Part shown: positions 44,307 to 56,710 of the stretch, in pieces
Position numbering within the stretch: the stretch's first letter is position 1
Layout of the letters: every line of letters starts with the position of its first letter
Origin: Actinomadura nitritigenes
GTDB taxonomy: Bacteria > Actinomycetota > Actinomycetes > Streptosporangiales > Streptosporangiaceae
DNA length: 64,000 bases
Direction of reading: 5' to 3'
Assembly (NCBI RefSeq): GCF_017573545.1
Contig: NZ_JAGEOK010000037.1
Span: forward strand, 38,403-102,402
Program-made: the position numbers and the translations under genes
The notes under the pieces: generated by a model
What the model saw: only the letters and a program-made list of their open reading frames with translations
The model's database searches: none
Told to the model about the DNA's origin: nothing

Positions 44307-46906
<2,600 letters not shown>

Positions 46907-46911
46907 GGAGC

Positions 46912-47379
46912 ATGGCCACCCGGTTCGCCGCCGACGTCGTCACGTGCCCCGCCTGCGGGGCCCGCAACCGCCTGCCCGCCATGGCCAGCGGGAGGCCCCG
47001 ATGCGGCCGCTGCCACCGGCCCCTGGCCTGGATCGCCGAGGCCGACGACACCACCTTCAGCGAGGTTGTCGAAAGTGCCCTACTGCCGGTGGTGACCGAC
47101 TTCTGGGCCCCGTGGTGCGCTCCGTGCCTGCGCATCAGCCCCGCCCTCGAACGCATCGCCGCAGATCTGGCGGGCAGGATGAAACTCGTCAAGATCAACG
47201 TTGATGACACGCCAGGACTGTCCAAAAAGTTCGATATTCGACACGTTCCCACCCTGATGGTCTTCCACCGCGGCGAACTGGTGTCACGGCTGCCCGCCGG
47301 GGCACCAGCCGACCAGATCCGCGCCTGGGTGACGGAAAAGGTCACCGACAGTGAACAGCGGGACGGGCCCCGATCATGA
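46912..47379 (+). CDS. trx: Thioredoxin 2-like protein with zinc ribbon
   Basis: The 155-residue protein has an N-terminal zinc ribbon (C12-P-A-C15 and C31-G-R-C34) and a thioredoxin domain with active site WCAPC at residues 68-72 (Ala in place of the usual Gly) and the cis-Pro loop RHVPTLMVF. This is the TrxC/thioredoxin-2 layout, usually linked to oxidative and heat stress. It starts 5 bp after the clpB stop with GAGGAG overlapping it, so it is the last gene of the chaperone operon. Confidence 0.92.
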   Translation: MATRFAADVVTCPACGARNRLPAMASGRPRCGRCHRPLAWIAEADDTTFSEVVESALLPVVTDFWAPWCAPCLRISPALERIAADLAGRMKLVKINVDDTPGLSKKFDIRHVPTLMVFHRGELVSRLPAGAPADQIRAWVTEKVTDSEQRDGPRS

Positions 47380-48290
47380 GTTGTGTCGCTTCCTCTGCTG
47401 CTCCAGGCGGCTGCGTTGACGGACCCCGTACGCAGTGTCACGCACGGCCGACTCGTCCTCCAACCCCGACCCGAGCGCACCACCGGCCATGCCCATGGAC
47501 ATAGTGAGCCAGGCCATCGACAGATAGAAACCCCAGCCGGTCCCGTGGTCGAGGCTGGACCGCAGTGCGTCGCCGGTCAGCACCACCGGCACCAGCATGA
47601 TCGTCAGCACGAAAACGGCCGCATAAGGGCACAGCACACCGATCAGCAACGTAGCCAGAGTGACGGCGTTGTACAGCCTGGCACGCTGGCGATTAATGAC
47701 GCCGCCGGGGCGTTCCCACAACTCGTGGTCGATGATGAGCCCCCGAGTAGGGCCGCGACCGCCGGCACCGCCAGCACCGCCTGCCGGATCGGGCCGAGCG
47801 CATCGATGATCTTCCAGATGGTGGCGTTGACCATCGCGAAAGCCGCAGTCGCCAGCACCCCGGCCAACGCCTTGGACAGGCCGGCGAACAGCCGCCAGGG
47901 ACGGTTCGCTCGGATCATGCCGCACAGCAGCCGGAGCCGACCCAGCAGCCCCGGTGTCACGAACCGCTGCTCAGGCCGCCGTCCGGGACCGGCCCGGCGG
48001 ACGGTGTACTCCCGGGCGAACCTCGGCGGCGTCCCGTCATGAATCAATGCGATCAGATCCACCACACCGCGGCGGGCCCGGCTCGGCCGATGGAACCAGC
48101 CGAGAGCGGGAAGCGACAACAAGGCGATCCTCTCGGGCCTGCTCACTTCCGCCAGAATCGGCTGAGTTCTGTAACGACGCGGCAGGTCGGTCACGAACAC
48201 GGCGACGTCGTAAGCTCTACCGGGGGGAATCCCCGCGGAGTGCCGGCTCGGTCGAAGGGCCCGGAGCACGGCGGTCGCGGACGAGGTTTT
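47374..48290 (-). pseudogene. Actinobacterial membrane protein gene, frameshifted
   Basis: Two frames on the minus strand belong together. The upstream one (48290 to about 47745) reads YDVAVFVTDLPRRYRTQPIL, LRLLCGMIRANRPWRLFAGL, ATAAFAMVNATIWKIIDALG. The downstream one continues LIIDHELWERPG, RARLYNAVTLATLLIGVLCP, FVLTIMLVPVVLT, LSMAWLTMSMGMAGGALGSG and ends RDTAYGVRQRSRL. A shift in the GGGGG run near 47745 separates them. The family (unnamed, four to five membrane helices) is frequent in actinomycetes next to stress genes. The start is also unclear; sequence left of it to 48530 shows no homology. Confidence 0.65.
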
Positions 48291-48607
48291 AGGTACCTCT
48301 TCCGGGTAGGGCCTCAACTGTTCGTATCGGGGGGAGCGGCGGGTTGGCCGGCCAAGACGTGGTGCGCGTGGTGCTTCGCGGCTGATCCTGGGCTGCCGTT
48401 GGAGATCGTGCATCAGATCGCCGAGACGCTGCCCGACGACATGCGGAAGCGTTCGGCGGTCCCGGTGGCATGGGAGGCCGACGCCGGGCCCGGCGCCTTG
48501 ACGGCCGACGAGCAGGTGGAGGCGAAGCACCCGGCCGACGTCCTGGTCGGCCAGTCCCCCGTCCTATCGCTTTCCCTGGCTTCGGCCCTGTCTGAAGAGC
48601 TGCCTCG
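48291..48607. other. Region without recognised gene
   Basis: An open frame on the plus strand (48319 onwards) has acidic, alanine-rich content (ETLPDDMRKRSAVPVAWEAD), but I recognise no family and no ribosome site. It could be a remnant. Confidence 0.3.
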
Positions 48608-49300
48608 TCACCCCTGCCCGATCCCGGTGACCAGGCTGATGGCAACCGCCAGTATCCCGGTGCCGAAGGCATACGCCAGCAAGGCATGCCCCAAAACGGT
48701 TCGGCGGATCCGGGTGTCGGCGGGTTGGCTCTCCGAAACCGCGAACGCCACTCCGAGGGTGAAGGCCATGTAGGCGAAGTCACTGTAGGAGGGAGGCGCA
48801 GTCTGCCGGAAATCGATGCCTCCGTCGGCGCCCTCGTAGTAGAGGCGGGCGTATCGGAACGCGAACACGGTGTTCACGAGCGCCCAGGACAGGACGACCG
48901 CAAGGACGACGAGGATGACCGCCGTGACCGAGAGCGCGTCCTGACGACCCGCATAGCGGATCTGGGCGTCGGCCTCGATGGCCAGGCTGGCCACCGAGGC
49001 CAGGAGCACCGCCGTGTCGGTCGAGCGGGCGTCCCCCTCCGCCTCGGCCAGAGACTTGGTGTCCTCCGGACCCTGCGGCCAGCTGAGCCACCACACCCAT
49101 GTCAAGATCGTGCCGGTGGCCAGCACCCACCCGACCAGCAGGCTCACGTGCCCGGCCCCGAGCACGGCGGCCGCGGCACCGCCGACGACACCCGCTCCCA
49201 GCGACAGCACAAGCCTGCGGATCGACAGGAACCGCTTGGGAGGTTCGGCCCCGTTATCCTCAACGGACGGGTCGACCTCATCGCCCACCTCGCCCCCCAA
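48608..49300 (-). CDS. DUF1345 membrane protein
   Basis: The 230-residue protein has five to six hydrophobic helices and the DUF1345 hallmarks: RYARLYYEGADGGIDF and YSDFAYMAFTLGVAFAVSES, then RRTVLGHALLAYAFGTGILA. Function is unknown; the family is often near stress and cation-transport genes. The start near 49300 gives a polar N-terminus of 24 residues before the first helix. Confidence 0.88.
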   Translation of the reverse strand: MGGEVGDEVDPSVEDNGAEPPKRFLSIRRLVLSLGAGVVGGAAAAVLGAGHVSLLVGWVLATGTILTWVWWLSWPQGPEDTKSLAEAEGDARSTDTAVLLASVASLAIEADAQIRYAGRQDALSVTAVILVVLAVVLSWALVNTVFAFRYARLYYEGADGGIDFRQTAPPSYSDFAYMAFTLGVAFAVSESQPADTRIRRTVLGHALLAYAFGTGILAVAISLVTGIGQG

Positions 49301-49340
49301 TCGTCAAAAGCACCGAGGTCGCGAACGCCGGCCGGTGACC

Positions 49341-51053
49341 TCAGCCGGTTCGGGCGAGGTGCCTGTGCACCATCTGAACCGCCATGGCGCCCTCCCCGAC
49401 GGCCGAGGCGACTCTCTTCACCGACCCGCTCCGGACATCACCGGCCGCGAACACGCCCCTCCAACTCGTCTCCAGCGGTGTGCCCGGCCCCGTCCGCACG
49501 AACCCGCGCTCGTCCAACTCCAGATGCCTAGCGAGCCATCCGGTATGCGGCACAGCGCCGATGAACACGAACAGCGCCCGCGCCGGCACCGTCTCACGTT
49601 CCCCGGTGCGGTTGTCCTCGGTGACCACCGCGCGCAGTGTTCCGTCTCCGCAGGCCTCCCGGACAATGGTGTGCCGCCGTACTTCGATCGTCTCGGCGCG
49701 CTCTATCTGCTCCACCAGATATAGCGACATTTTGGCGGTCAGCTCACCACCACGAAGCAGCAACGTGACTCTCGAACCGTGTCGGGCGAGAAACAGCGCG
49801 GCTTGTCCGGCCGAATTGCCGCCCCCCACCACCACGACCGGTCCGGGATGGCATGCCTGGGCCTCGATCACGGTGGCGGCGTAGAACACGCTCGTTCCCT
49901 CGAACCGCTGCAGACACGGTACGTCCAGCCGCCGATAGCGCGCACCAGTGGCGATGATGAGGCAGCGGGCGCGCACCGGCTCCCCGTCCGCCAGCCCCAC
50001 CACCAACAGCCCATCTCGCCGTTCCAGATCCACCGCCTTCGCGGGGATTCTGACACGTGCTCCGAACCGATCGGCCTGAAGTGTCGCGCGGTCGGTCAGA
50101 TCAGCGCCCGCGATTCCGGCGGGGAAGCCGAGATAGTTCTCGATCCGCGGCGATGTGCCCGCCTGTCCGCCCGTGGCCACCGCGTCCACCACCATCGTCG
50201 TCAACCCGTCCGAAGCGCCGTAGACAGCGGCTGCGAGACCGGCCGGCCCCGCCCCCACCACCAGGAGATCGGTGTCCGGCGGCGAGGCCGGCGTGGTCAG
50301 CCCGACGGCCTGGGCCAATTCGGCGTTGCTGGGATTACGCAACACCCGTTCCGCCCCCCACACCACCACCGGGGCGTCCTGCGGCGCGATCCCGAAATGG
50401 CGCAGCAGCGTCTCGCCGGACGGGTCGTCCTCCAGATCGATCCATCGGTGCGGCAAACGGTTGCGGGCCGCGAACTCCAGCAGCCGTCGGCTGTCAGCTG
50501 AGAACCGGGACCCCACGATGCGCAACCCGGTGCCGCTGCCGATCAACATGGAACGCCGGATCACATACGCACGCAAGATGAGATCACCAAGAGGCGGGTC
50601 GCAGGCAATCAACTCGCGCAGCCCGTCGACCGGCACCGCGAGCACTTCCCCCGCCTCATGGACCACGGCGGTCACGAACGACCGCTGCCCGGTCAGCAGA
50701 CCCAATTCGCCGAGAAAACGCCGCGGGCCATGCACCGTGACCAAGCCCGGCCGCCCGCCCTGGCCGTCCCGATCCCCGGCTTTCCCATCCCCGGCTTCCC
50801 GATCACCAGGTCCCCCAGCAGCCTCCTCAGCGGGCCGGTCGACGACGGCGATCTGGCCGGTCAAGATCACCAAGAAGCCTGGCCAGGACTCCCCCGTCCG
50901 GCACAGCACATCGCCAACGTGGGTGCGCTGGTGGACACCGCCGTACTCCGAAAGCAGCTCGATCTGCGCATCGTTGAGCCTGGGAAACGCCCCATTCGCA
51001 TCCGGTGTCTCCTCCACAGCACCCTCCTCCACAGCACCCTCCTCCGCAGGCAT
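49341..51053 (-). CDS. cNMP-binding/thioredoxin-reductase-like fusion flavoprotein
   Basis: From ATG 51053 the product has 570 residues. Residues about 25-160 form a cyclic-nucleotide-binding (CRP-like) beta roll (GESWPGFLVILTGQIAVVDR, RFLGELGLLTGQRSFVTAVV). A short thioredoxin-like linker domain follows (about 185-250). Residues 265-570 are an FAD/NAD(P) reductase of thioredoxin-reductase fold with VVGAGPAGLAAAVYGASDG, IATGARYRRLDVP, VVVVGGGNSAGQAALFLARH and GVFAAGDVR. The redox CxxC of true thioredoxin reductase is missing: FYAATVIEAQ occupies its place. A tandem GAVEE repeat lies at the N-terminus. Possible partner: the thioredoxin at 46912. Confidence 0.85.
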   Translation of the reverse strand: MPAEEGAVEEGAVEETPDANGAFPRLNDAQIELLSEYGGVHQRTHVGDVLCRTGESWPGFLVILTGQIAVVDRPAEEAAGGPGDREAGDGKAGDRDGQGGRPGLVTVHGPRRFLGELGLLTGQRSFVTAVVHEAGEVLAVPVDGLRELIACDPPLGDLILRAYVIRRSMLIGSGTGLRIVGSRFSADSRRLLEFAARNRLPHRWIDLEDDPSGETLLRHFGIAPQDAPVVVWGAERVLRNPSNAELAQAVGLTTPASPPDTDLLVVGAGPAGLAAAVYGASDGLTTMVVDAVATGGQAGTSPRIENYLGFPAGIAGADLTDRATLQADRFGARVRIPAKAVDLERRDGLLVVGLADGEPVRARCLIIATGARYRRLDVPCLQRFEGTSVFYAATVIEAQACHPGPVVVVGGGNSAGQAALFLARHGSRVTLLLRGGELTAKMSLYLVEQIERAETIEVRRHTIVREACGDGTLRAVVTEDNRTGERETVPARALFVFIGAVPHTGWLARHLELDERGFVRTGPGTPLETSWRGVFAAGDVRSGSVKRVASAVGEGAMAVQMVHRHLARTG

Positions 51054-51455
51054 CCGACTCAGCCGACCGGACAACCCGACAGCCCCTTTCCTCTGCCCAC
51101 CGCCGGGCACCGGCCCCTCAGCACAGACGAAGATCTTCAACTGGCACCGGGCCGTCCGAACGGCGACGCGACCCGCCCGGCAATCGACTGAAGATCTGAT
51201 TGAGCCGACCGCCGGTGACGGCATCGGCGAGCGACCTCCACCCCCCGCCGCCTCTTCACGGCTCCCATACCCATCTCGATCAGGAATCCGAGCGAGGCGC
51301 TGGCCGTATGGCATGGCGCTCCGCCTTCTGCCGTTCCACTCTCATGGCCCAGGCTCCGATCACTGCGGCACGCCCACATCCCTCAACCGAGCAGATCTTT
51401 GACGAACCCGCTCCCCAGGGCATCGGGAACGGCTCGACCTGGGCATACACCTGAC
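51054..51455. other. Divergent promoter region
   Basis: This 402-bp interval separates the divergent flavoprotein and exporter genes. No additional gene or clear operator is visible; in-frame upstream extensions of both genes run into it. Confidence 0.35.
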
Positions 51456-52733
51456 GTGAGCGAAAGCCGGGGGATCAGAACGACGATCCAGACCACCACC
51501 TCGCCGGTCCTTCTACACCTCAAGCGCTTCCGAGGACGGCCCAATGCCGCGATGATCGGCCGGCTCGTTCTGACGGCCGTGGTGGCCTACGAACTCGCCG
51601 TCTGGTCGCTGGGCACCTCCCGGCCGCTGCTGGCTCCCCTGACCGCCCTGCTGGTCCTCCAAGCCACCCTTTACCAGACCTTGAGGCACGCCTGGCAGCG
51701 CCTGGTCGCCGTTGTCGCCGGCGTGCTCGTCGCAGTCCTGCTGTCAAGCGAGGTGCGGTTCACCTGGTGGAGCCTGGGACTGACCATCACCGCAGCACTG
51801 ATCTGCGGATTCGTGCTGAGGCTGGGCAACTACCTCCTCGAGGTGCCCATCAGCGCCATGCTCATCCTGTCTTTCGACACACGGGCGGCCGCCATCGAAC
51901 GGATCACCGAGACGATCATCGGTGCCGCCACAGGCCTGGCAGCCGGCCTCGTCGCCTCTCCCATTCAAATCAAACACGCCGAAGAAGCCATCGAAGATCT
52001 CAGCCGGACCATGGCCGACATCCTCGACGACATCGCCGAAACCGTCGAGCACGACCCCGAACAGCCCCCGTTCGACACGTGGCTCGTGCGGGCCCGCTTA
52101 CTGGACGACGAGATCCATCAGGTCGGCAACGCCCTCCAGGAAGCCGAGGAGAGCATCCGCCTCAACCCGCGCGCCATCGGGATGATCGACACCATCATCG
52201 CCTTGCGCGAAAGTCTGGAAACCTTGGAGCACTGTGCGATCAACATCCGCGGGCTCGCCCGCTCGCTGGCAGACCATGCCACCCAAAACGACACCGAAGA
52301 TGCGCGGACGCATGACGACTACCTGACCGACACCACCACTCGAACACTGCTAGCCGAAACCATGCGGCACCTCGCAGCCGCCATCCGAACCTACGGTCGG
52401 CTGATCAGGCAGCAGATCTCCACCGGATCCAATGACCTCGACGACGCTCTCAGCCAGCACCTCACCACCGCACACCGCGACCACATCGAACTCAGCCACC
52501 GGCTGCACACTGACGCAGCGCATTGGCCCCTGCACGGCGAACTACTCGTCCACCTCGACCGCATCCGAACCGAACTGCGCCCCCGCCGGGGAATACGACA
52601 ACATCGGCCCCGAACGCGACGCGGCAACAGGCGTGTCCAGGCCCGCAGGCGCCGCTTCACTGCGCCAACGTCGACGCATCGACGCGTCACCTGGTCGTCC
52701 ACTCGACCGCGCACCCGGGGAGTGCGAAGTTAA
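51456..52733 (+). CDS. Aromatic acid exporter/FUSC-family membrane protein
   Basis: From GTG 51456 the protein has 425 residues. An N-terminal hydrophobic half (about residues 30-175, six helices, LLAPLTALLVLQATLYQTLR and VPISAMLILSFDTRA) is of the ArAE_1/DUF939 type. A cytoplasmic helical domain follows (KHAEEAIEDLSRTMADILDD, LEHCAINIRGLARSLADHAT). Family members export aromatic carboxylates or affect stress resistance. The last 45 residues are extremely Arg-rich (RRGIRQHRPRTRRGNRR), unlike the rest, so the natural C-terminus may have been lost by a frameshift near 52590. The start is uncertain; ATG 51399 is also in frame. Confidence 0.75.
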   Translation: MSESRGIRTTIQTTTSPVLLHLKRFRGRPNAAMIGRLVLTAVVAYELAVWSLGTSRPLLAPLTALLVLQATLYQTLRHAWQRLVAVVAGVLVAVLLSSEVRFTWWSLGLTITAALICGFVLRLGNYLLEVPISAMLILSFDTRAAAIERITETIIGAATGLAAGLVASPIQIKHAEEAIEDLSRTMADILDDIAETVEHDPEQPPFDTWLVRARLLDDEIHQVGNALQEAEESIRLNPRAIGMIDTIIALRESLETLEHCAINIRGLARSLADHATQNDTEDARTHDDYLTDTTTRTLLAETMRHLAAAIRTYGRLIRQQISTGSNDLDDALSQHLTTAHRDHIELSHRLHTDAAHWPLHGELLVHLDRIRTELRPRRGIRQHRPRTRRGNRRVQARRRRFTAPTSTHRRVTWSSTRPRTRGVRS

Positions 52734-53714
52734 CGACACCCCTCCGTGTCAGCGACAGTGAGCGAAGAGCCGGACAGGCCCGCACCCGAACCCGGTCGTC
52801 ACCAGAATCGCTCTCCCGCGCGAGCGGGACTGTCCTGAAGATCGTGTGGGTGGGGTGGTGATCCGGAAGGCTGGGGCCGATGCCCCAGCCGGGAAGGATC
52901 ACACGTGTCCAACGACGACGAGGACGAGACCGCTGGTGGTCTGGAGGTCCAGCTCACTGCTGAGCTGGCCGCGAAGGCCAGGGCCGAGGGGGTGTCGCTG
53001 GTCGGGCCGGACGGGTTGCCGGCCGGGATCACCAAGACCGTGCTGCAGGCCGCGCTGGAAGCCGAGATGACCGATCATCTGGGCTATGAGCGGGGCGAAC
53101 GCCCGGCCGTCCCGTCCGGCAACCACCGCAACGGCACCTCGGGAAAGACGGTGTCGACCGAGGTCGGGCCGGTGCGGATCGAGGTGCCGCGGGACCGGGC
53201 GGGGGTGTTCGAGCCGCAGATCGTGCCCAAGCACGCCCGCCGGATCGAAGGGTTCGACGAGTCGATCACCTCGCTGTATGCCAAGGGCCTGACCACCGGG
53301 GAGATCCGCGCGCACCTGGCCGAGATCTATCAGGTCGAGGTGTCGCGCGACCTGATCTCGCGGGTCACCGACAAAGTCGTGGAAGAGATGGAGGCCTGGC
53401 GGGCTCGGCCGCTCGATGCGGTGTATCCGGTCGTGCTGATCGACGCCCTCTACGTCAAGATCCGCGAGGGTCAGGTGGCCAACCGTCCGGTCTACGTGGC
53501 GGTGGGCATCAACTGCCACGGCGAGCGGGACGTGCTCGGACTGTGGGTCGGGACCGGTGGTGAGGGCGCCAAGCACTGGATGACCGTGCTGGCCGAACTG
53601 CGCAATCGCGGCGTGCAGGACGTGTGCATCGCCTGCTGCGACGGCCTCAAGGGCCTGCCCGAGGCGATCGAGGAGATCTGGCCGCAGGCCACCGTCCAGC
53701 AGTGCGTGGTGCAC

Positions 53715-55891
53715 CGTGGCCGCCAAGAATCAACATGCTGGTTTTTCGGGGCCGGGAGGCTCTGGTGGTGCGCCGGCGGAGGCGAGCAGCTCGGCGGCCG
53801 AGGCGTAGCGGTGATCGGCGGGGTTGATGGCGGGGTGGTGGCTGTCGAGGACGGGCAGGACGTCTTTGATCGCGTTCCAGAGGGTGCTGCGGCTGATGTC
53901 GAACAGTTCGGCGAGGGTGTCGAGGGCGCAGATTCGGCGTTGGTAGAGGATGGTGGCGAGGATTCGGTCGCCGTCGGTGATCTTCTGGCGGAAGACTCCA
54001 CCGCGGGTGCCGGGGCGTCGCGTTCCGCCGCGTTGGCGGTGGCGGCGCTGTTCGATCGCGGCGGCGTAGGGCACGATCAGTTTCTCCAGCAGGGTGTCCA
54101 GCGCGTCGCGGCTCATGCCGGTCAGACGTGGGTCGGTCAAGGCGTGGCGGGTCGGGTGCGCCGGGGCGTGCGCGGCAGGATCGCAGCCGGTCATCCAGGC
54201 GCGTAGGTCGTCGGCTCGGGTGAAGTAGCGGACGACGGTCGGGGTGATGCTGATCTTCTCCTCGTCCAGGAGTCGGCGGGTGGCTTTGATCGCCTGGCCG
54301 ATTGTGACCGGGTTGATCCCGAGCAGATCGCACAGAACCTTCTGTGGGCAGAGCTGCCGCAGGTAGATGACGGTGATCAGGACCTCGTCGGAGCCCGAGA
54401 GCAGGGCTCGGCTGCGGCCGGTGGTGGCGACACGTCGGCCGCCGCGCAGTACGTAGCGGTGCTGCTCGGCCCGGGCCTGCTGGGCCGGAGCGAGCCGTGA
54501 GCGCAGCGCGTCGAGTTCGTCGCTGCTCATGCCGGTCAGACGGGGGTCGGCGAGCATCGCGAGGGTTTGAGCGCGGGCTGCGGCTCGCTGGTCTGCGCGC
54601 GGTGGGGCGACGGCGGCGCCGAGCGGCGCAATGCTGTAGTTCCAGGCTCGGTGTTGGGTATGCGCGGTGATCGGCAGGGCCTGGAGCTGGTCGCGGCTGA
54701 CCGCGATCCCGGTCGGGTAGGAGCCCGGGTCCAGGACGGCTTCGACCTTCAGGCCGGTCGAGGTGGTGGTCGCCGCGATCGTGTTCAGGACGACCTGATG
54801 GCTGGTCAACGGCCGTCCGCGCCAGTTCATGGTGATGTGGGAGAACAGCCGGTGCTCGATCTTGTTCCATTTGGAGGTGCCCGGCGGGAAATGGCAGACC
54901 GTAACCGTCAACCCGCTCTCGGCGGCGAACGCGGCCAGCTCGGCCTTCCAGAGCCGGTAGCGGTAGCTGTTGGACCCGCCCGCGTCCGCGGTGATCAACA
55001 GACGAGACGCCTCCGGGTAGTCCAGGCGACCGCGTGCCTGCCACCAGCGGCGGATTGAGGCGACCGCGAACGCCGCGGTGTCGTGGTCGACCCCGACGTT
55101 CACCCAGCCGATGTTGGAGGCCATGTCGTAGATCCCGTAAGGGACCACGGTCTCGACGTTCGGGCCGGTCCAGAAGCTGTGGTCCTCGACCTGCACCGGC
55201 CGGCCGCGTGGGTGCCATTCTCGTCCGTTCATGGGCAGCAGCCCGAGTTGCTCCTTCTTCTTGGCGTCCACGCTGATCACCGGCTCGCCCGCCGCCTGAT
55301 GGTCTTTGACCTGCGCGTTGATATAGCGGAACTGGGCGTCCCTGTCAGGATGCTGATCGCCTTCCAGAACCTTGGCGGTGCCCTGCAGGCTGAACCCGTT
55401 CTGCTTCAGCAGCCGGCCCACCGTCGGCGCGGCCACCCGATGCCCCTGGCGCGTGAGTTCGGCGGCCAGATGCCGCAGCGACTTCGTCGTCCACCGCAGC
55501 GGCGATTCGGGATCTCCGCGCTCGTCCGGCTCGACCAGGGCCATCAGCGCCGGCAGCAGACGCGGATCGACGGCCTCGGCCCGCAACCGGCCCCCGCCCG
55601 TCCGCCGCACGCGCCCCTCGGGCAGCGGATCAACCCCGGACTCGAGCTCGAACACGCCCTTGCGGACGGTGGTCTCGCTGACCCCGGCCACCCGCGCGAC
55701 CAGCCGAACACCCCCATGCCCCAACAACCGGGCCTCGGTCGCCAGCGCCAGACGCCGCTGACGCTCGTTCAAATGCGGCAACAACACCGCGAACCGCGCC
55801 GCAAGCTGGTCGCGAACCTCGCCCGAGATGGCCATACCGACCCATCGAACCGGAAACCAAGACGCACCGTGTTGTTTCCTTACAAGTCCAC
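53715..55891 (-). mobile_element. ISAzo13-family element nested in IS256
   Basis: The target gene is interrupted after CAC (53712-53714), and CAC is repeated at 55889-55891, consistent with a 3-bp target duplication; the element proper would be 53715-55888 (2174 bp). End sequences AAGAATCAACATG (left) and AAGGAAACAACACG (complement of right) are only loosely similar. It carries one transposase gene on the minus strand. Confidence 0.7.
53730..55835 (-). CDS. ISAzo13-family transposase with C-terminal HTH repeats
   Basis: The product has 701 residues. The first 410 are the ISAzo13 transposase: LNERQRRLALATEARLLGHG, VARVAGVSETTVRKG, catalytic Asp in VISVDAKKKEQLG, Asp in LLITADAGGSNSYRYRLWK and Glu in SKWNKIEHRLFS. 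Beyond residue 440 come two similar segments (about 450-570 and 575-690), each starting LTGMSxDxLDxL and containing a helix-turn-helix (CDLLGINPVTIGQAIKATRR; AELFDISRSTLWNAIKDVLP). This doubled tail is beyond the usual length of the family. The frame is intact, so the element may be active. Confidence 0.85.
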   Translation of the reverse strand: MAISGEVRDQLAARFAVLLPHLNERQRRLALATEARLLGHGGVRLVARVAGVSETTVRKGVFELESGVDPLPEGRVRRTGGGRLRAEAVDPRLLPALMALVEPDERGDPESPLRWTTKSLRHLAAELTRQGHRVAAPTVGRLLKQNGFSLQGTAKVLEGDQHPDRDAQFRYINAQVKDHQAAGEPVISVDAKKKEQLGLLPMNGREWHPRGRPVQVEDHSFWTGPNVETVVPYGIYDMASNIGWVNVGVDHDTAAFAVASIRRWWQARGRLDYPEASRLLITADAGGSNSYRYRLWKAELAAFAAESGLTVTVCHFPPGTSKWNKIEHRLFSHITMNWRGRPLTSHQVVLNTIAATTTSTGLKVEAVLDPGSYPTGIAVSRDQLQALPITAHTQHRAWNYSIAPLGAAVAPPRADQRAAARAQTLAMLADPRLTGMSSDELDALRSRLAPAQQARAEQHRYVLRGGRRVATTGRSRALLSGSDEVLITVIYLRQLCPQKVLCDLLGINPVTIGQAIKATRRLLDEEKISITPTVVRYFTRADDLRAWMTGCDPAAHAPAHPTRHALTDPRLTGMSRDALDTLLEKLIVPYAAAIEQRRHRQRGGTRRPGTRGGVFRQKITDGDRILATILYQRRICALDTLAELFDISRSTLWNAIKDVLPVLDSHHPAINPADHRYASAAELLASAGAPPEPPGPEKPAC

Positions 55892-56379
55892 CTGGTCCGC
55901 TCCTCGCTGCGGTATGCCTCCAAGGCGCACTGGAGCCGGCTCACCAAGGACCTGCGGCAGATCTACACCGCCCCGACCGAGACCGCCGCCGAGCAGCGGT
56001 TCGCCCAGTTCGAAACCGAGTGGGGCGACCGCTATCCGGCAATCGTCCGGCTGTGGCGGGACGCCTGGCCGACCTTCACGCCGTTCCTGGCGTTCCCGGC
56101 CGAGATCCGCAAGATCGTCTATACCACCAATGCGATCGAAAGCCTGAACGCCCGGTTCCGCCAAGCCACCCGCCGCCGCGGGCACTTCCCCACCGAGCAG
56201 GCCGCCCTCAAGGTCCTCTACCTGGTCATCCGCCAACCGCTGAAAGGCAGGCCCAACGTGACCGGCAAAACCCCTGACTGGAAGGCAGCGCTGAACGCGC
56301 TGTCGCTGCACTACGGTGACCGCATCACCCTGAACTGAAGGCCGATCACCACCTCACCCACAAACATTCAGACAGTCCC

Positions 56380-56710
56380 ATTGAGGTCGGCGTGAGCGCA
56401 GTGGCACTTTCTTTGGCTGGTGGTTGCGGAGGCGGGGTGGGACCGGCGCTCAGCGCAGGCCGCCGCCGGTTTGGCGTCACCTTCCTGGCGGTCTGCCGCC
56501 ACCACCTGAACCGCCGCGACTTCGCGCAGATCACGGCTGGCTCGGGGACCGGTGACCTTCGGCTCGTTCCTGGAGTGGGGCTCCGACCGCCAGGCAGTTC
56601 GACCACCGACTCCACCACTCTGCGCGCTGCGGTCAACGTCGGCATCGACACGGCTCAGGGCACTGACCACCAACGTTCACCGGGTTGAGTACCCGATACC
56701 GGCCCGGTCC
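56380..56710. other. Region without recognised gene
   Basis: Between the IS256 right end and the SDR promoter I see only short unsupported frames on both strands and no family sequence. It may be remnant DNA of the IS target. Confidence 0.35.

Larger units (their letters stand above)
52905..56338 (+). pseudogene. IS256-family transposase split by an IS insertion
   Basis: Codons 1-270 (52905-53714) encode the N-terminal part with RDRAGVFEPQIVPKHARRIE, LIDALYVKIREGQVANRPVY (first catalytic Asp) and CCDGLKGLPEAIEEIWP (second Asp). The gene is then cut after CVVH. It resumes in the same frame at 55892 with LVRSSLRYASKAHWSRLTKD, FPAEIRKIVYTTNAIESLNA and ends at 56338. Removing 53715-55891 restores a 418-codon frame, the expected transposase length, so the insertion is clean and fairly recent. 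Confidence 0.92.
52826..56379 (+). mobile_element. IS256-family element interrupted by another IS
   Basis: The left end GGGACTGTCCTGAAGATCGT (52826) and the complement of the right end GGGACTGTCTGAATGTTTGT (56379) begin imperfect inverted repeats that both run on into GTGGTGATC, about 40 bp. They enclose a mutator-type transposase gene and a complete ISAzo13-family element inserted in it. Without the insertion the IS would be about 1.38 kb, normal for IS256. No direct repeat is visible outside the ends. Confidence 0.85.
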
